Shown piece after piece: positions 53,352-62,577 of a DNA stretch of 64,000 bases; positions within the stretch are counted from its first letter, which is position 1, and each line of letters starts with the position of its first letter. The stretch lies in the NCBI RefSeq assembly GCF_024158125.1, contig NZ_JAMZFT010000002.1, positions 1 through 64,000 of the forward strand, read 5' to 3'. The position numbers and the translations under genes were made by a program. Below the pieces are notes generated by a model that was not told the DNA's origin, ran no database searches, and worked only from the letters and a program-made list of their open reading frames with translations. The stretch is from Futiania mangrovi. GTDB lineage: Bacteria; Pseudomonadota; Alphaproteobacteria; Futianiales; Futianiaceae.

Positions 53352-53849
53352 ATGGCATTCCTGACGCGGGCGGTGGCGGGCGCCGCAATCGCAAGTGCTC
53401 TGGTCCTGCCGGGCACGGCGCGATCCCAGGACGCGCTTCTCGACATCGAGATCGGCGCATTCGATCCGGTGGAGCGTGACGACGAGGCCGTGTCCTTCCG
53501 CCTCGCCTGGCTCTCCGGAAAGCCGCTGTTGTGGAAGATCGCGCCGATGGCGGGGGTAATGGCGACGACCGACGGCGCGGTCTACGGCTATGGCGGTCTC
53601 CATGCAGACCTGTTCCTGACCGACAACCTGTTCCTGATGCCGAGCGTTGCGGCGGGTCTCTATGCCGATGGCGACGGCAAGGACCTGGGCCACGCCGTCC
53701 AGTTCCGCTCGGGCGCGATGGTCGGCTGGCGCTTCGACGGCGGCATGCGGGTCGGCGTGTCGTACCACCACATCTCGAACGCGGGACTAGGCGACCGCAA
53801 TCCGGGGGTCGAGGTGCTGGGCTTCAGCCTGATGCTGCCGCTGTATTGA
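53352..53849 (+). CDS. pagL: lipid A 3-O-deacylase PagL
   Basis: PagL is an outer-membrane barrel enzyme that removes the 3-O acyl chain of lipid A. This 165-residue protein has a signal peptide (to about residue 25) and the signature SYHHISNAGLGDRNPGVE. The catalytic triad fits exactly: His140, Ser142 and Glu154 keep the spacing of P. aeruginosa His126, Ser128, Glu140. The start is preceded by GAGAGGGGGG. It is divergent from the M48 protease gene. Modified lipid A dampens host sensing and membrane permeability; expression control is unknown. Confidence 0.9.
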   Translation: MAFLTRAVAGAAIASALVLPGTARSQDALLDIEIGAFDPVERDDEAVSFRLAWLSGKPLLWKIAPMAGVMATTDGAVYGYGGLHADLFLTDNLFLMPSVAAGLYADGDGKDLGHAVQFRSGAMVGWRFDGGMRVGVSYHHISNAGLGDRNPGVEVLGFSLMLPLY

Positions 53850-53870
53850 CCGGCGACGTGACGGCACGGC

Positions 53871-54623
53871 TCAGGCGAGCCCCGTGATCCCGTCGTAGAG
53901 CAGCTTGAGGCCGGTGACGAAGACCAGCGCATAGGCGATCCGGTAGAACGGCCCTTCCGGCACCGCGCGGTGCAGCCGCACACCGGCCCAGATGCCTAGA
54001 AAGGCAAGCGGGGCGAGGACCGCGCTCGTCGTCAGGTTGGGCGCATTGAGCTGTCCCAGCCACCAATAGGGCAGCAGCTTCACATAGTTCACCGCCGTGA
54101 AGAACACGACCGTCGTCGCCTGGTAGACGGTCTTGTCGAGCCGCTGCGGCAGCAGGAACACATTGATCGGCGGCCCGCCCGCGTGGGCGGCGAAGCTCGT
54201 GAACCCGGCGACGCCGCCCCAGAAGCCTCCGGCAAGCCGCGTTGCAGCCCTCGGAGCCGCCTTGCGGCCCTTGAGCCAGTGGTTGAGCGTGAAACCCACC
54301 GCGATCGTCCCGATGATGAGGCGCAGGCTCGCCTCGTCCACATAGCGGAAGGTCAGCGCGCCGAGCGCGATCCCGGCCATGCTCGCGGGCAGCAGCAGGG
54401 CGAGGTTCCGGCGGTCCCACTTGCCCCAATAGGCCCCCAGATTGAGCAGGTCCATCAGGCAGAGAATGGGCAGCATGATCGCCGCCGCCACCGGCACCGG
54501 CACGGCAAGCGCCATCAGGGGCACAGCGACGATCCCGAGCCCGCCGCCGAAGCCGCCCTTCGATATCCCGGCCAGCAGCACCGCGGGCACAGCCACCGCA
54601 AAGAAGAACACGCTTTCGATCAT
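53871..54623 (-). CDS. sulfite exporter TauE/SafE family protein
   Basis: This 250-residue inner-membrane protein has about eight hydrophobic helices and the TauE/SafE hallmark glycine-rich segments (LAGISKGGFGGGLGIVAVPL; GGFWGGVAGFTSFAAHAGG). Relatives export sulfite, sulfoacetate or other organosulfur anions; the substrate is not readable. It is the last gene of the doxX-pirin-wrbA group (84 bases after wrbA, with a hairpin between). Confidence 0.88.
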   Translation of the reverse strand: MIESVFFFAVAVPAVLLAGISKGGFGGGLGIVAVPLMALAVPVPVAAAIMLPILCLMDLLNLGAYWGKWDRRNLALLLPASMAGIALGALTFRYVDEASLRLIIGTIAVGFTLNHWLKGRKAAPRAATRLAGGFWGGVAGFTSFAAHAGGPPINVFLLPQRLDKTVYQATTVVFFTAVNYVKLLPYWWLGQLNAPNLTTSAVLAPLAFLGIWAGVRLHRAVPEGPFYRIAYALVFVTGLKLLYDGITGLA

Positions 54624-54644
54624 CCCCGTCCGCTCTCACGCGAA

Positions 54645-54677
54645 CCGCCCCGGCTCCCGCGTGGGGAACCGGGGCGG
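54645..54677. other. hairpin between wrbA and tauE-like gene
   Basis: CCGCCCCGG (54645-54653) pairs with CCGGGGCGG (54669-54677), with extra inner CCC/GGG pairing. It lies in the intergenic gap on the path from wrbA to the TauE-like gene and has no T-run, so it may lower expression of the last gene or protect the upstream mRNA. Confidence 0.5.
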
Positions 54678-54707
54678 CCCGTCGGGCCCCGTTTGTCCCG
54701 GGTCATA

Positions 54708-55307
54708 TCACCCGGCGAGCTTCTTCGCGAGGCTTGCCACGTGACGTCCCTGGAAGCGGGCGAGCGCCTTCTCCTTCTCCGACACGGGCCGCGAGCCATC
54801 GCTTGCCGCCAGCGCGCCGGCACCCAGCGGCGAGCCGCCCTTGGGCTCGGAGATGTCGGCCAGTTCCGGCGCGGAATAGGGCAGGCCCGCGATGAGCATC
54901 CCCTGGTGCGCAAGCGTCGGCCAGAAGGTCAGGATCGTGCTCTCGTTGCCGCCGCCCGTGCCGGTCGAGGTGAAGACCGAGCCGATCTTGCCGATCAGCG
55001 CGCCCTTGACCCACAGGCCGCCCGTCTGGTCGAGGAAGTTGCGCATCTGCGCCGCCATGTTGCCGAAGCGCGTGGGCGTGCCGAACAGGATCGCGTCATA
55101 GTCCGCAAGCTCCTGCGGGTTCGCCACCGGCGCGTCCTGGTCGAGCTTGTAGCCCGACTTCTGCGCTACCTCCTCGGGCACCAGTTCGGGCACCCGCTTG
55201 ATCGTCACCTCGACGCCCTCGACCTCGCGCGCGCCTTCCGCGACAGCCTTGGCCATCGTCTCTATGTGGCCCCAGCTCGAATAGTAAAGCACCAGTACCT
55301 TGGTCAT
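54708..55307 (-). CDS. wrbA: NAD(P)H:quinone oxidoreductase WrbA
   Basis: WrbA (199 residues) is a tetrameric flavodoxin-like FMN enzyme that reduces quinones by two electrons and limits radical formation. It shows the flavin loop [16 protein letters not shown] and family strings [22 protein letters not shown] and [21 protein letters not shown]. The ATG at 55307 has GGAAGC upstream. It follows pirin by 52 bases. WrbA with pirin and DoxX suggests defence against quinone or electrophile stress. Confidence 0.95.
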   Translation of the reverse strand: MTKVLVLYYSSWGHIETMAKAVAEGAREVEGVEVTIKRVPELVPEEVAQKSGYKLDQDAPVANPQELADYDAILFGTPTRFGNMAAQMRNFLDQTGGLWVKGALIGKIGSVFTSTGTGGGNESTILTFWPTLAHQGMLIAGLPYSAPELADISEPKGGSPLGAGALAASDGSRPVSEKEKALARFQGRHVASLAKKLAG

Positions 55308-55359
55308 CTGCTTCCGTTCCTTTCCCAAACCTGTGTTTCCGATCAGCCCTGTTGCCCCC

Positions 55360-56055
55360 TCAGGCGAGGTCGAACAGCAGAACCTCCGCGTCCGTTTCGG
55401 CGGCGACGGCGATATCAGCGACGCCGGTGAGCCCGGCCCCGTCGCCCGCATCGAGGCGGGCCCCGTTCGCTGTCACACTGCCGCGCGCGACCTGGAGCCA
55501 GGCCCGGCGGCCGTCGCCGAGGGTCAGCGCTGCCGTTTCCCCGGCGGCGAGGCGCGCGGCGTAAAGCGCCGCGTCCTGGTGGATCGTCAGCGACCCGTCG
55601 CGTCCGTCCGGCGAGGCGACGAGGCGGAAGGCGCCTTTCAACGCATCGCCGAAGGCCTTCTGCTCGTACCCCGGCGTAACGCCGCGCGTGCCCGGCTGGA
55701 TCCATATCTGCAGGAAATGCACGGGCGCGCTGTCGGAGGCGTTGTATTCCGCGTGCCGGATGCCGGTGCCTGCGCTCATCCGTTGCACGTCGCCCGGACG
55801 GATCACCGAGCCGGTGCCAAGCGAGTCGCGATGCTCCAGCGCGCCGTCGAGCACATAGGACACGATCTCCATGTCCGCGTGACCGTGCGGCGGGAACCCC
55901 GCACCCGGCGCGACCCGGTCCTCGTTGATGACCCGGAGCGCGCCGAACCCCATGTGATTGGGGTCGAGATAGTGCCCGAAGGAGAAGGTGTGCCGGGATT
56001 GTAGCCAGTCGATGTCGAACCGGCCGCGCTCGGCGCTGCGTCTGACGCTAATCAT
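55360..56055 (-). CDS. pirin family protein
   Basis: This 231-residue bicupin resembles E. coli YhhW, a quercetin dioxygenase. Metal ligands are visible in [16 protein letters not shown] (two His and a Glu) and a later His in [11 protein letters not shown]. The signature [27 protein letters not shown] is typical. The reaction here is unproven. It lies 28 bases downstream of doxX and is probably co-transcribed with wrbA. Confidence 0.92.
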   Translation of the reverse strand: MISVRRSAERGRFDIDWLQSRHTFSFGHYLDPNHMGFGALRVINEDRVAPGAGFPPHGHADMEIVSYVLDGALEHRDSLGTGSVIRPGDVQRMSAGTGIRHAEYNASDSAPVHFLQIWIQPGTRGVTPGYEQKAFGDALKGAFRLVASPDGRDGSLTIHQDAALYAARLAAGETAALTLGDGRRAWLQVARGSVTANGARLDAGDGAGLTGVADIAVAAETDAEVLLFDLA

Positions 56056-56083
56056 GGAGTCTCGCTCCCGGTTGCTGCACCGC

Positions 56084-56527
56084 TCAGGCCGGAAGGCCGA
56101 ACTTGCGGTCGAGCGAATAGCGGTTGCCGCCGCGCAGCACGTAGCCCAGCGCCACGAGGCCCCAGAGCAGCGGGTACTCGTAACCGCCGTTGGTCCAGAA
56201 GAAGCCGTTGCCCAGGTGGACGTGGAATGCCGCCACCGCCATCAGGACGACGATCCCAAGCGCCGCGATCCGGGTCAGAAGCCCCGCGGCCAGCGCGATA
56301 CCCCCGAAGAACTCCGTCACGCCGACCAGCAGCGCCAGGAGGAAGGCGGGCTCCAGGCCGAGTTGCGTGGAAAAGAACTGCGCCGTGCCATCGAGTCCGT
56401 AGCCGCCGAATGCGCCGAACAGCTTCTGCGCACCGTGCGGTACGAGGATCAGCCCGGCGCTGGCCCGGATGACCAGGTCGCCAAGGTCGTGAAGTGCGGG
56501 CGCGGGCGTCGTGTCGTGCGTGCTCAT
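56084..56527 (-). CDS. DoxX family membrane protein
   Basis: This 147-residue inner-membrane protein has four hydrophobic helices and the DoxX start [25 protein letters not shown]. DoxX proteins occur in redox or thiosulfate-related systems; some partner with thiosulfate:quinone reductases, but the role here is unknown. ATG 56527 has GGGGGAG 6 bases upstream. It is the first gene of the leftward operon, divergent from lysR. Confidence 0.87.
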   Translation of the reverse strand: MSTHDTTPAPALHDLGDLVIRASAGLILVPHGAQKLFGAFGGYGLDGTAQFFSTQLGLEPAFLLALLVGVTEFFGGIALAAGLLTRIAALGIVVLMAVAAFHVHLGNGFFWTNGGYEYPLLWGLVALGYVLRGGNRYSLDRKFGLPA

Positions 56528-56610
56528 GCGGTTCTCCCCCTTCGGGTTTTCCGGTGCGGCGGACCCGGTGTCCGCCCTGCGTCGCCGAGAAATGTGTGCC
56601 ATCTCCTCTA

Positions 56611-56660
56611 ATGACAATGCATCGCAGATGAATATGATTGTTCTCAAAGGGAGAACGATC
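56611..56660 (+). promoter_or_regulatory. lysR promoter with operator inverted repeat at the start codon
   Basis: ATGACA (56611-56616), 16 bases, then TATGAT (56633-56638) is a good promoter. It runs into an inverted repeat GATTGTTCTC-aaagg-GAGAACGATC (56636-56660; one mismatch), which ends exactly at the lysR ATG and covers the -10 edge and Shine-Dalgarno. Such a position suits autorepression by the encoded LysR protein and could also affect the divergent doxX operon. Confidence 0.55.
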
Positions 56661-57578
56661 ATGGACCGGTTCGCAGCATTGCGCGTCTTCACCGCCGTCG
56701 TGGAGGAAGGCAGTTTCACGGGTGCCGCCGCCCGGCTGAGGCTCGCAAAGTCGGCAGTGTCGAAGCATGTCCAGGCGCTCGAGGCGGAACTGGGCGCACC
56801 TCTGCTCATCCGGTCGACCCGGCAGGTTGCGGTGACGGAGGTCGGCGAGACCTATTACGAGCGCACGCGCCGCATCCTCGACGAGATCGACGAGGCCGAC
56901 GAGGCCGTCCGCGACCTGCACGGCAGCCCGCGCGGCACGTTGAAACTGTCCGCGCCCATGTCGTTCGGCCTGGACCACCTGTCGCCGGCGCTGGCGGAGT
57001 TCATGGGCCGCTTCCCGGACGTCCGGGTCGACCTGGCGCTCGACGACCGCTATGTCGACCTGATCGAGGGGGGATTCGACGCCGCGGTCCGGATCGGACG
57101 GCTGCCCGACTCCTCGCTGCGTGCCCGCCGGATCGCGCCGGCCCGATCCGTCCTTGCCGCCTCCCCTGTCTATCTGGAGCGGTTCGGCACGCCGCAAACC
57201 CCGGACGACCTGGCCGGTCACCGCCTCCTGCACTACGGCCTTCTGCGTGCAGGCGATGTCTGGACGCTCCAGGGGCCGCGCGGGGCGGAGGCGCGGATCC
57301 GCGTGCGGCCGGCCTGCCTCGCCAACAATGGCAACATCCTGCGGGACGCCGCGATTGCGGGGCAGGGCATCGTCTTGCAGCCAACCTTCATCTGCTGGCA
57401 GGCCCTGCGGGAGGGCAGCCTCGTACGGGTCCTGCCCGACTGGTGCGGCCCGGAGGCATCGATCCACGCGGTCTATCCGCCGGGACGCGCGCTCTCGCCC
57501 AAGGTCCGGGCCTTCGTCGACTTCCTGGCAGACCGATGTGGTCCCGACCCCTATTGGGACCGGACCGACGACCATTGA
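56661..57578 (+). CDS. LysR family transcriptional regulator
   Basis: This 305-residue LysR-type regulator has an N-terminal winged helix (residues 1-60, with FTGAAARLRLAKSAVSKHVQALE) and a C-terminal periplasmic-binding-like effector domain (about 88-290). The family branch resembles CrgA/AaeR-type regulators of redox or aromatic-stress operons. It is divergent from doxX-pirin-wrbA-tauE with a 133-base gap, so it is the likely regulator of that operon. The inducer cannot be read from sequence. Confidence 0.92.
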   Translation: MDRFAALRVFTAVVEEGSFTGAAARLRLAKSAVSKHVQALEAELGAPLLIRSTRQVAVTEVGETYYERTRRILDEIDEADEAVRDLHGSPRGTLKLSAPMSFGLDHLSPALAEFMGRFPDVRVDLALDDRYVDLIEGGFDAAVRIGRLPDSSLRARRIAPARSVLAASPVYLERFGTPQTPDDLAGHRLLHYGLLRAGDVWTLQGPRGAEARIRVRPACLANNGNILRDAAIAGQGIVLQPTFICWQALREGSLVRVLPDWCGPEASIHAVYPPGRALSPKVRAFVDFLADRCGPDPYWDRTDDH

Positions 57579-57634
57579 GCGCACTGCAGCCCGGCCATGC
57601 GGGTTTCAAGGAACACAGGCGACACGACGCCCTA

Positions 57635-57665
57635 TTGACCTTCCTGCTACTGGAAGGCCCATCTG
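57635..57665 (+). promoter_or_regulatory. MerR/CueR-type operator-promoter of the copper ATPase gene
   Basis: TTGACC (57635-57640) is followed by a 19-base spacer containing ACCTTCC-TGCTACT-GGAAGGC, the dyad recognised by CueR-like copper sensors, then CATCTG (57660-57665) as -10. The 19-base spacer is the mark of MerR-family promoters, which are activated by DNA distortion. The repeat words match the E. coli copA operator closely. No merR-family gene is in the window. Confidence 0.7.
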
Positions 57666-57713
57666 GTGCGCAACCACGAGAGAACAACCCTCCACACCCG
57701 AGGGGATAGCGCC

Positions 57714-60095
57714 ATGAGCCAGTCCTGCTGCCACGCCCATTCCAAGACGTCTGACGCCGCGCCCGCTGCCGCGCGCGGCCCGAAACCCGGACCCGAGCCC
57801 GATACCGTCATCGATCCCGTCTGCGGCATGACGGTCCGCCTGAACGCGGGCAAACCGTCGCTCGACTACAAGGGCGCGACCTATCACTTCTGCAATCCGA
57901 AGTGCCGGGACAAGTTCGCCGCCGACCCGGAGGCCTATCTGGGCAGCAAGCCGAAGCCCGCCGAGCCCGAGATGCCGCCGGGCACGATCTACACCTGCCC
58001 CATGCACCCGGAAATCGAACAGGTCGGCCCGGGCACCTGCCCGATCTGTGGCATGGCGCTGGAGCCGAAGGGCCTGCCCACGGGCGAGGAGGGGCCGGAC
58101 CCGGAACTGATCTCCATGCAGCGCCGCTTCCTCGTCGGCCTGCCGCTGGCTGCAGGCCTGCTGGCGCTGGAGATGGGCCGGCACTTGGGCCTTCCCGTCG
58201 ACGCCGTCGTCCCGCACCAGTGGAACGCGTGGATTCAGGCCGCGCTGGCCACGCCGCTCGTCCTCTGGGCCGGCTGGCCGTTCTTCGAGCGCATGGCGCT
58301 GTCGCTCAAGACCGGCAACTACAACATGTGGACGCTGATCGGGATCGGCACGGGCGCGGCCTATCTCTTCAGCCTTGCGGCTCTGATCGCGCCCGGCCTC
58401 TTCCCGGCGGAGTTCCGCACGGACGGCCATGTGCCGGTCTATTTCGAGGCAGCAGGCGTCATCATCGTGCTCGTGCTTCTGGGCCAGGTGCTGGAACTGC
58501 GTGCCCGCGCCCGAACGGGCGATGCGATTCGCGCGCTGATCGGGCTGCAGCCGAAGACCGCGCGCCGTGTCCACGGCGACGGGCGTGAGGAAGATGTCGA
58601 GATCGCCGAGGTACAGACCGGATGGCGGCTGCGCGTGCGTCCGGGCGAGGCCGTGCCGGTGGACGGCGTCGTCGTCGAGGGGTCCAGCGCAGTCGACGAA
58701 TCCATGGTCACGGGCGAGCCCATTCCGGTGGAGAAGGCCGGGGGCGACAGCGTGACAGGCGGCACGGTCAACGGGCGCGGCGGCTTCGTGATGGAGGCAA
58801 CGCGCGTCGGCGCCGACACCATGCTCTCGCGCATCGTCGCCATGGTCGCCCAGGCCCAGCGCAGCCGCGCCCCGATCCAGCGTCTCGCCGACCGGTTCGC
58901 CGCGATCTTCGTGCCCGCGGTGGTCGCCGTCGCCGTCGTCGCCTTCATCGCGTGGAGCATGTTCGGTCCCTCGCCCGCCATGCTCTATGGCCTGATTGCC
59001 GCGGTGTCGGTGCTCATCATCGCGTGCCCCTGCGCGCTCGGCCTCGCCACGCCCATGTCGATCATGGTCGCGACCGGGCGCGGTGCGCTGGCCGGGATCC
59101 TGGTGCGCGATGCCGCCGCGCTGGAGACGTTCGCCGCCGCCGACACCATCGTCGTCGACAAGACCGGTACGCTGACCGAGGGCAAGCCCCGGCTGACCGG
59201 GATCGTGCCCTTCGGCGGCGCGGACGAGAACCGCATCCTCGCGCTCGCCGCAGGGCTGGAGACAGGCTCGGAGCATCCCCTGGCCGCGGCCATCCTCGCG
59301 GCGGCGGCGGAGCGCCGCGTTACCCCCGCCCGCGTCGCGGGCTTCGCCTCCGTCACTGGCGAGGGCGTGGAGGCGACGGCGGATGGCGTAGCCGTCGCGC
59401 TGGGCAACGCGGCCATGATGACCCGCGCGGGCGCCGATCCGTCTGACGCGGAGGCCGAGGCGGAGCGTCTGCGCGAACAAGGTGCAACCGTCGTCCATCT
59501 GGCCGAGGGCGGGCGCCTGCTCGCGCTGCTCGCGGTCACCGACCCGGTGAAGGAGAGTGCGAAACCCGCCATCGACGCCCTGCACCGCGACGGCGTGCGC
59601 ATCGTCATGGCAACCGGCGACCAGGAGGGCACGGCCCGCGCCGTCGCCCGCGAACTGGGCCTCGACGAGGTTCACGCCGGGCTGAAGCCGGAGGACAAGG
59701 CAAGGCTCATCCGCACGCTTTCCGAGGGCGGCCGGGTCGTCGCCATGGCGGGCGACGGCGTGAACGACGCGCCCGCACTTGCAGCCGCAAGCGTCGGCGT
59801 CGCAATGGGCACGGGTGCGGACGTGGCGCTGGAAAGCGCGGGGCTGACCCTGCTCAAGGGCGACCTCGCGGCGCTGGTGCGGGCGCGGGCGCTGTCGCGC
59901 GCGACCATGCGCAACATCCGGCAAAATCTCTTCTTCGCCTTCGTCTACAATGCCGCGGGCGTGCCGGTCGCGGCGGGCGTGCTCTATCCCGTGTTCGGCG
60001 TGCTGCTCTCGCCCATCATCGCGGCGGCGGCCATGAGCCTCTCGTCGGTCTCGGTGATCGGCAACGCGCTGCGCCTGCGCACGCTCAGGCTCTGA
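57714..60095 (+). CDS. copA: copper-translocating P1B ATPase CopA (YHS + HMBD N-terminus)
   Basis: This 793-residue pump exports copper(I). Instead of the usual HMA domains the N-terminus has a YHS domain (about 33-78, DPVCGMTVR) and a heavy-metal-binding domain (92-119, [21 protein letters not shown]), with a Cys/His-rich start (SCCHAH). Membrane helices follow, then the transport site CPC (in IIACPCALG, near residue 440), phosphorylated Asp in [10 protein letters not shown] (near 483), and [10 protein letters not shown]. The ATG at 57714 has GAGGGG. A CueR-type operator precedes it. Confidence 0.95.
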   Translation: MSQSCCHAHSKTSDAAPAAARGPKPGPEPDTVIDPVCGMTVRLNAGKPSLDYKGATYHFCNPKCRDKFAADPEAYLGSKPKPAEPEMPPGTIYTCPMHPEIEQVGPGTCPICGMALEPKGLPTGEEGPDPELISMQRRFLVGLPLAAGLLALEMGRHLGLPVDAVVPHQWNAWIQAALATPLVLWAGWPFFERMALSLKTGNYNMWTLIGIGTGAAYLFSLAALIAPGLFPAEFRTDGHVPVYFEAAGVIIVLVLLGQVLELRARARTGDAIRALIGLQPKTARRVHGDGREEDVEIAEVQTGWRLRVRPGEAVPVDGVVVEGSSAVDESMVTGEPIPVEKAGGDSVTGGTVNGRGGFVMEATRVGADTMLSRIVAMVAQAQRSRAPIQRLADRFAAIFVPAVVAVAVVAFIAWSMFGPSPAMLYGLIAAVSVLIIACPCALGLATPMSIMVATGRGALAGILVRDAAALETFAAADTIVVDKTGTLTEGKPRLTGIVPFGGADENRILALAAGLETGSEHPLAAAILAAAAERRVTPARVAGFASVTGEGVEATADGVAVALGNAAMMTRAGADPSDAEAEAERLREQGATVVHLAEGGRLLALLAVTDPVKESAKPAIDALHRDGVRIVMATGDQEGTARAVARELGLDEVHAGLKPEDKARLIRTLSEGGRVVAMAGDGVNDAPALAAASVGVAMGTGADVALESAGLTLLKGDLAALVRARALSRATMRNIRQNLFFAFVYNAAGVPVAAGVLYPVFGVLLSPIIAAAAMSLSSVSVIGNALRLRTLRL

Positions 60096-60099
60096 TGCG

Positions 60100-61485
<1,386 letters not shown>

Positions 61486-61697
61486 GACCATCCCTCCGGC
61501 ACACCACTGCGACCAGGGCATCAGCCTAACCGAAGATTGGCTGCCGTGCCGAACAACGAAACGGGGCGGCGCCATTGGCAACGCCCCCGTCCTGCACCTC
61601 CCCTGCAGCATTCACATTGCGCGGTCCCGCCTCCAGGGAGGTGCGCGGGCGTTTCCGATCTGGCATAGTCCCTGGTGAACTTTCTATCAGGACACAG

Positions 61698-62357
61698 ATG
61701 CCCCGCTCCACCTTCCGCAACGACCCGTCCCGCCGCGTGCTCGAGGAAAAGGGCTTGATGGACGCCTATGCGCGCTGGGCGCCCGTCTATGACGTCGTCT
61801 TCGGTCCGACGGTAGAGGCCGGGCGCAAGGCGGCGGTGGAGATCGCCAACCGCACGGGCGGCCGCCTGCTGGACGTGGGCGTGGGCACCGGGCTGTCGCT
61901 GCCTCTCTACCGGCCCGACGCGGCGGTCACGGGCGTCGACCTCAGTCCGCAGATGCTCGCCCGCGCGCGGGACCGCGTCCGCCGCGCCGGGCTCGCCAAC
62001 ATCGAGGCGATCCGCGAGATGGACGCGCAGAACCTCGCCTTTCCCGACGAGAGCTTCGACACCGTCGTCTCCATGTACACGATCACAGCGGTGCCGGATC
62101 CGATCCGGGTCATGCAGGAGATCGTTCGCGTGACGAAGCCCGGCGGCACTATCGTCATCGTCAGCCATTTCCACAGCGGCCACCCGGTCTGGGGCCGGGT
62201 CGAGAACCTGCTGACCCCGCTGACCCGCCGACTCGGCTGGCGGCCGGAACTCTCGCTCGACGCGATTGCGGCGGTCGAGGATGCGGAACTGCGCCAGCAG
62301 CGCCGCCTGGGCCTGCTCAATCTGTTCAGTGTCGTGGAGTTTGTCCGCGCCGGCTGA
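61698..62357 (+). CDS. PmtA-like phospholipid N-methyltransferase (class I SAM-dependent)
   Basis: This 219-residue methyltransferase shows the SAM motif RLLDVGVGTGLSLPLY, GVDLSPQMLARARDRVR and MYTITAVPDPIRVMQEIVRVTKPGG. The N-terminal MDAYARWAPVYDVVFGPTVEAGR and the length match alphaproteobacterial PmtA, which methylates phosphatidylethanolamine to phosphatidylcholine. A substrate other than phosphatidylethanolamine cannot be excluded. The start 61698 has AGGA upstream; a longer open frame is not conserved. It lies alone between sdaA and the right-edge gene. Confidence 0.82.
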   Translation: MPRSTFRNDPSRRVLEEKGLMDAYARWAPVYDVVFGPTVEAGRKAAVEIANRTGGRLLDVGVGTGLSLPLYRPDAAVTGVDLSPQMLARARDRVRRAGLANIEAIREMDAQNLAFPDESFDTVVSMYTITAVPDPIRVMQEIVRVTKPGGTIVIVSHFHSGHPVWGRVENLLTPLTRRLGWRPELSLDAIAAVEDAELRQQRRLGLLNLFSVVEFVRAG

Positions 62358-62411
62358 GACGCGGGCCGGAACAGCAGCGCGCGGTGCTGCAGCGCAGCAT
62401 AAAAAAACCGT

Positions 62412-62440
62412 TTTACAGTCACAAATCGGTAACGTAGCCT
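62412..62440 (+). promoter_or_regulatory. possible promoter of the right-edge gene
   Basis: TTTACA (62412-62417) is followed after 17 bases by TAGCCT (62435-62440). The -35 is good, the -10 is weak. It lies within the AT-rich island 138 bases before the start codon, with the palindrome about 50 bases downstream. Confidence 0.4.
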
Positions 62441-62490
62441 TTTGATACACGGGAGATGAACAGCACCTTGCTCCCCTCCATGCACATTCT

Positions 62491-62510
62491 GGCGTAACGC
62501 ACGTTACGCC
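62491..62510. promoter_or_regulatory. perfect 9-bp inverted repeat, putative operator
   Basis: GGCGTAACG and CGTTACGCC are exact reverse complements separated by two bases (CA). The symmetry and size fit a homodimeric repressor or activator site. It lies 68 bases upstream of the ATG at 62578 and downstream of the possible promoter. I do not recognise the motif as belonging to a known regulator. Confidence 0.6.
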
Positions 62511-62577
62511 CTGACAGCGAAACACCCCGGGTTCCACGCGGGGGTCACTGGGTCTGTTGTTTGTTGGAGGGTTGATC

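Larger units (their letters stand above)
62358..62577 (+). other. AT-rich regulatory gap before the right-edge gene
   Basis: This 220-base gap is noticeably richer in A+T than its surroundings (runs AAAAAAA, TTTTACA). It holds a possible promoter (62412-62440), a perfect 9-bp inverted repeat (62491-62510) and a Shine-Dalgarno GGAGG 7 bases before ATG 62578. No open frame is convincing. Confidence 0.55.

Noticed and set aside
57606-59924. A 772-codon open frame opposite copA
   Set aside because: Antisense to the copper ATPase, with Asp/Arg/His-rich composition and no domain.
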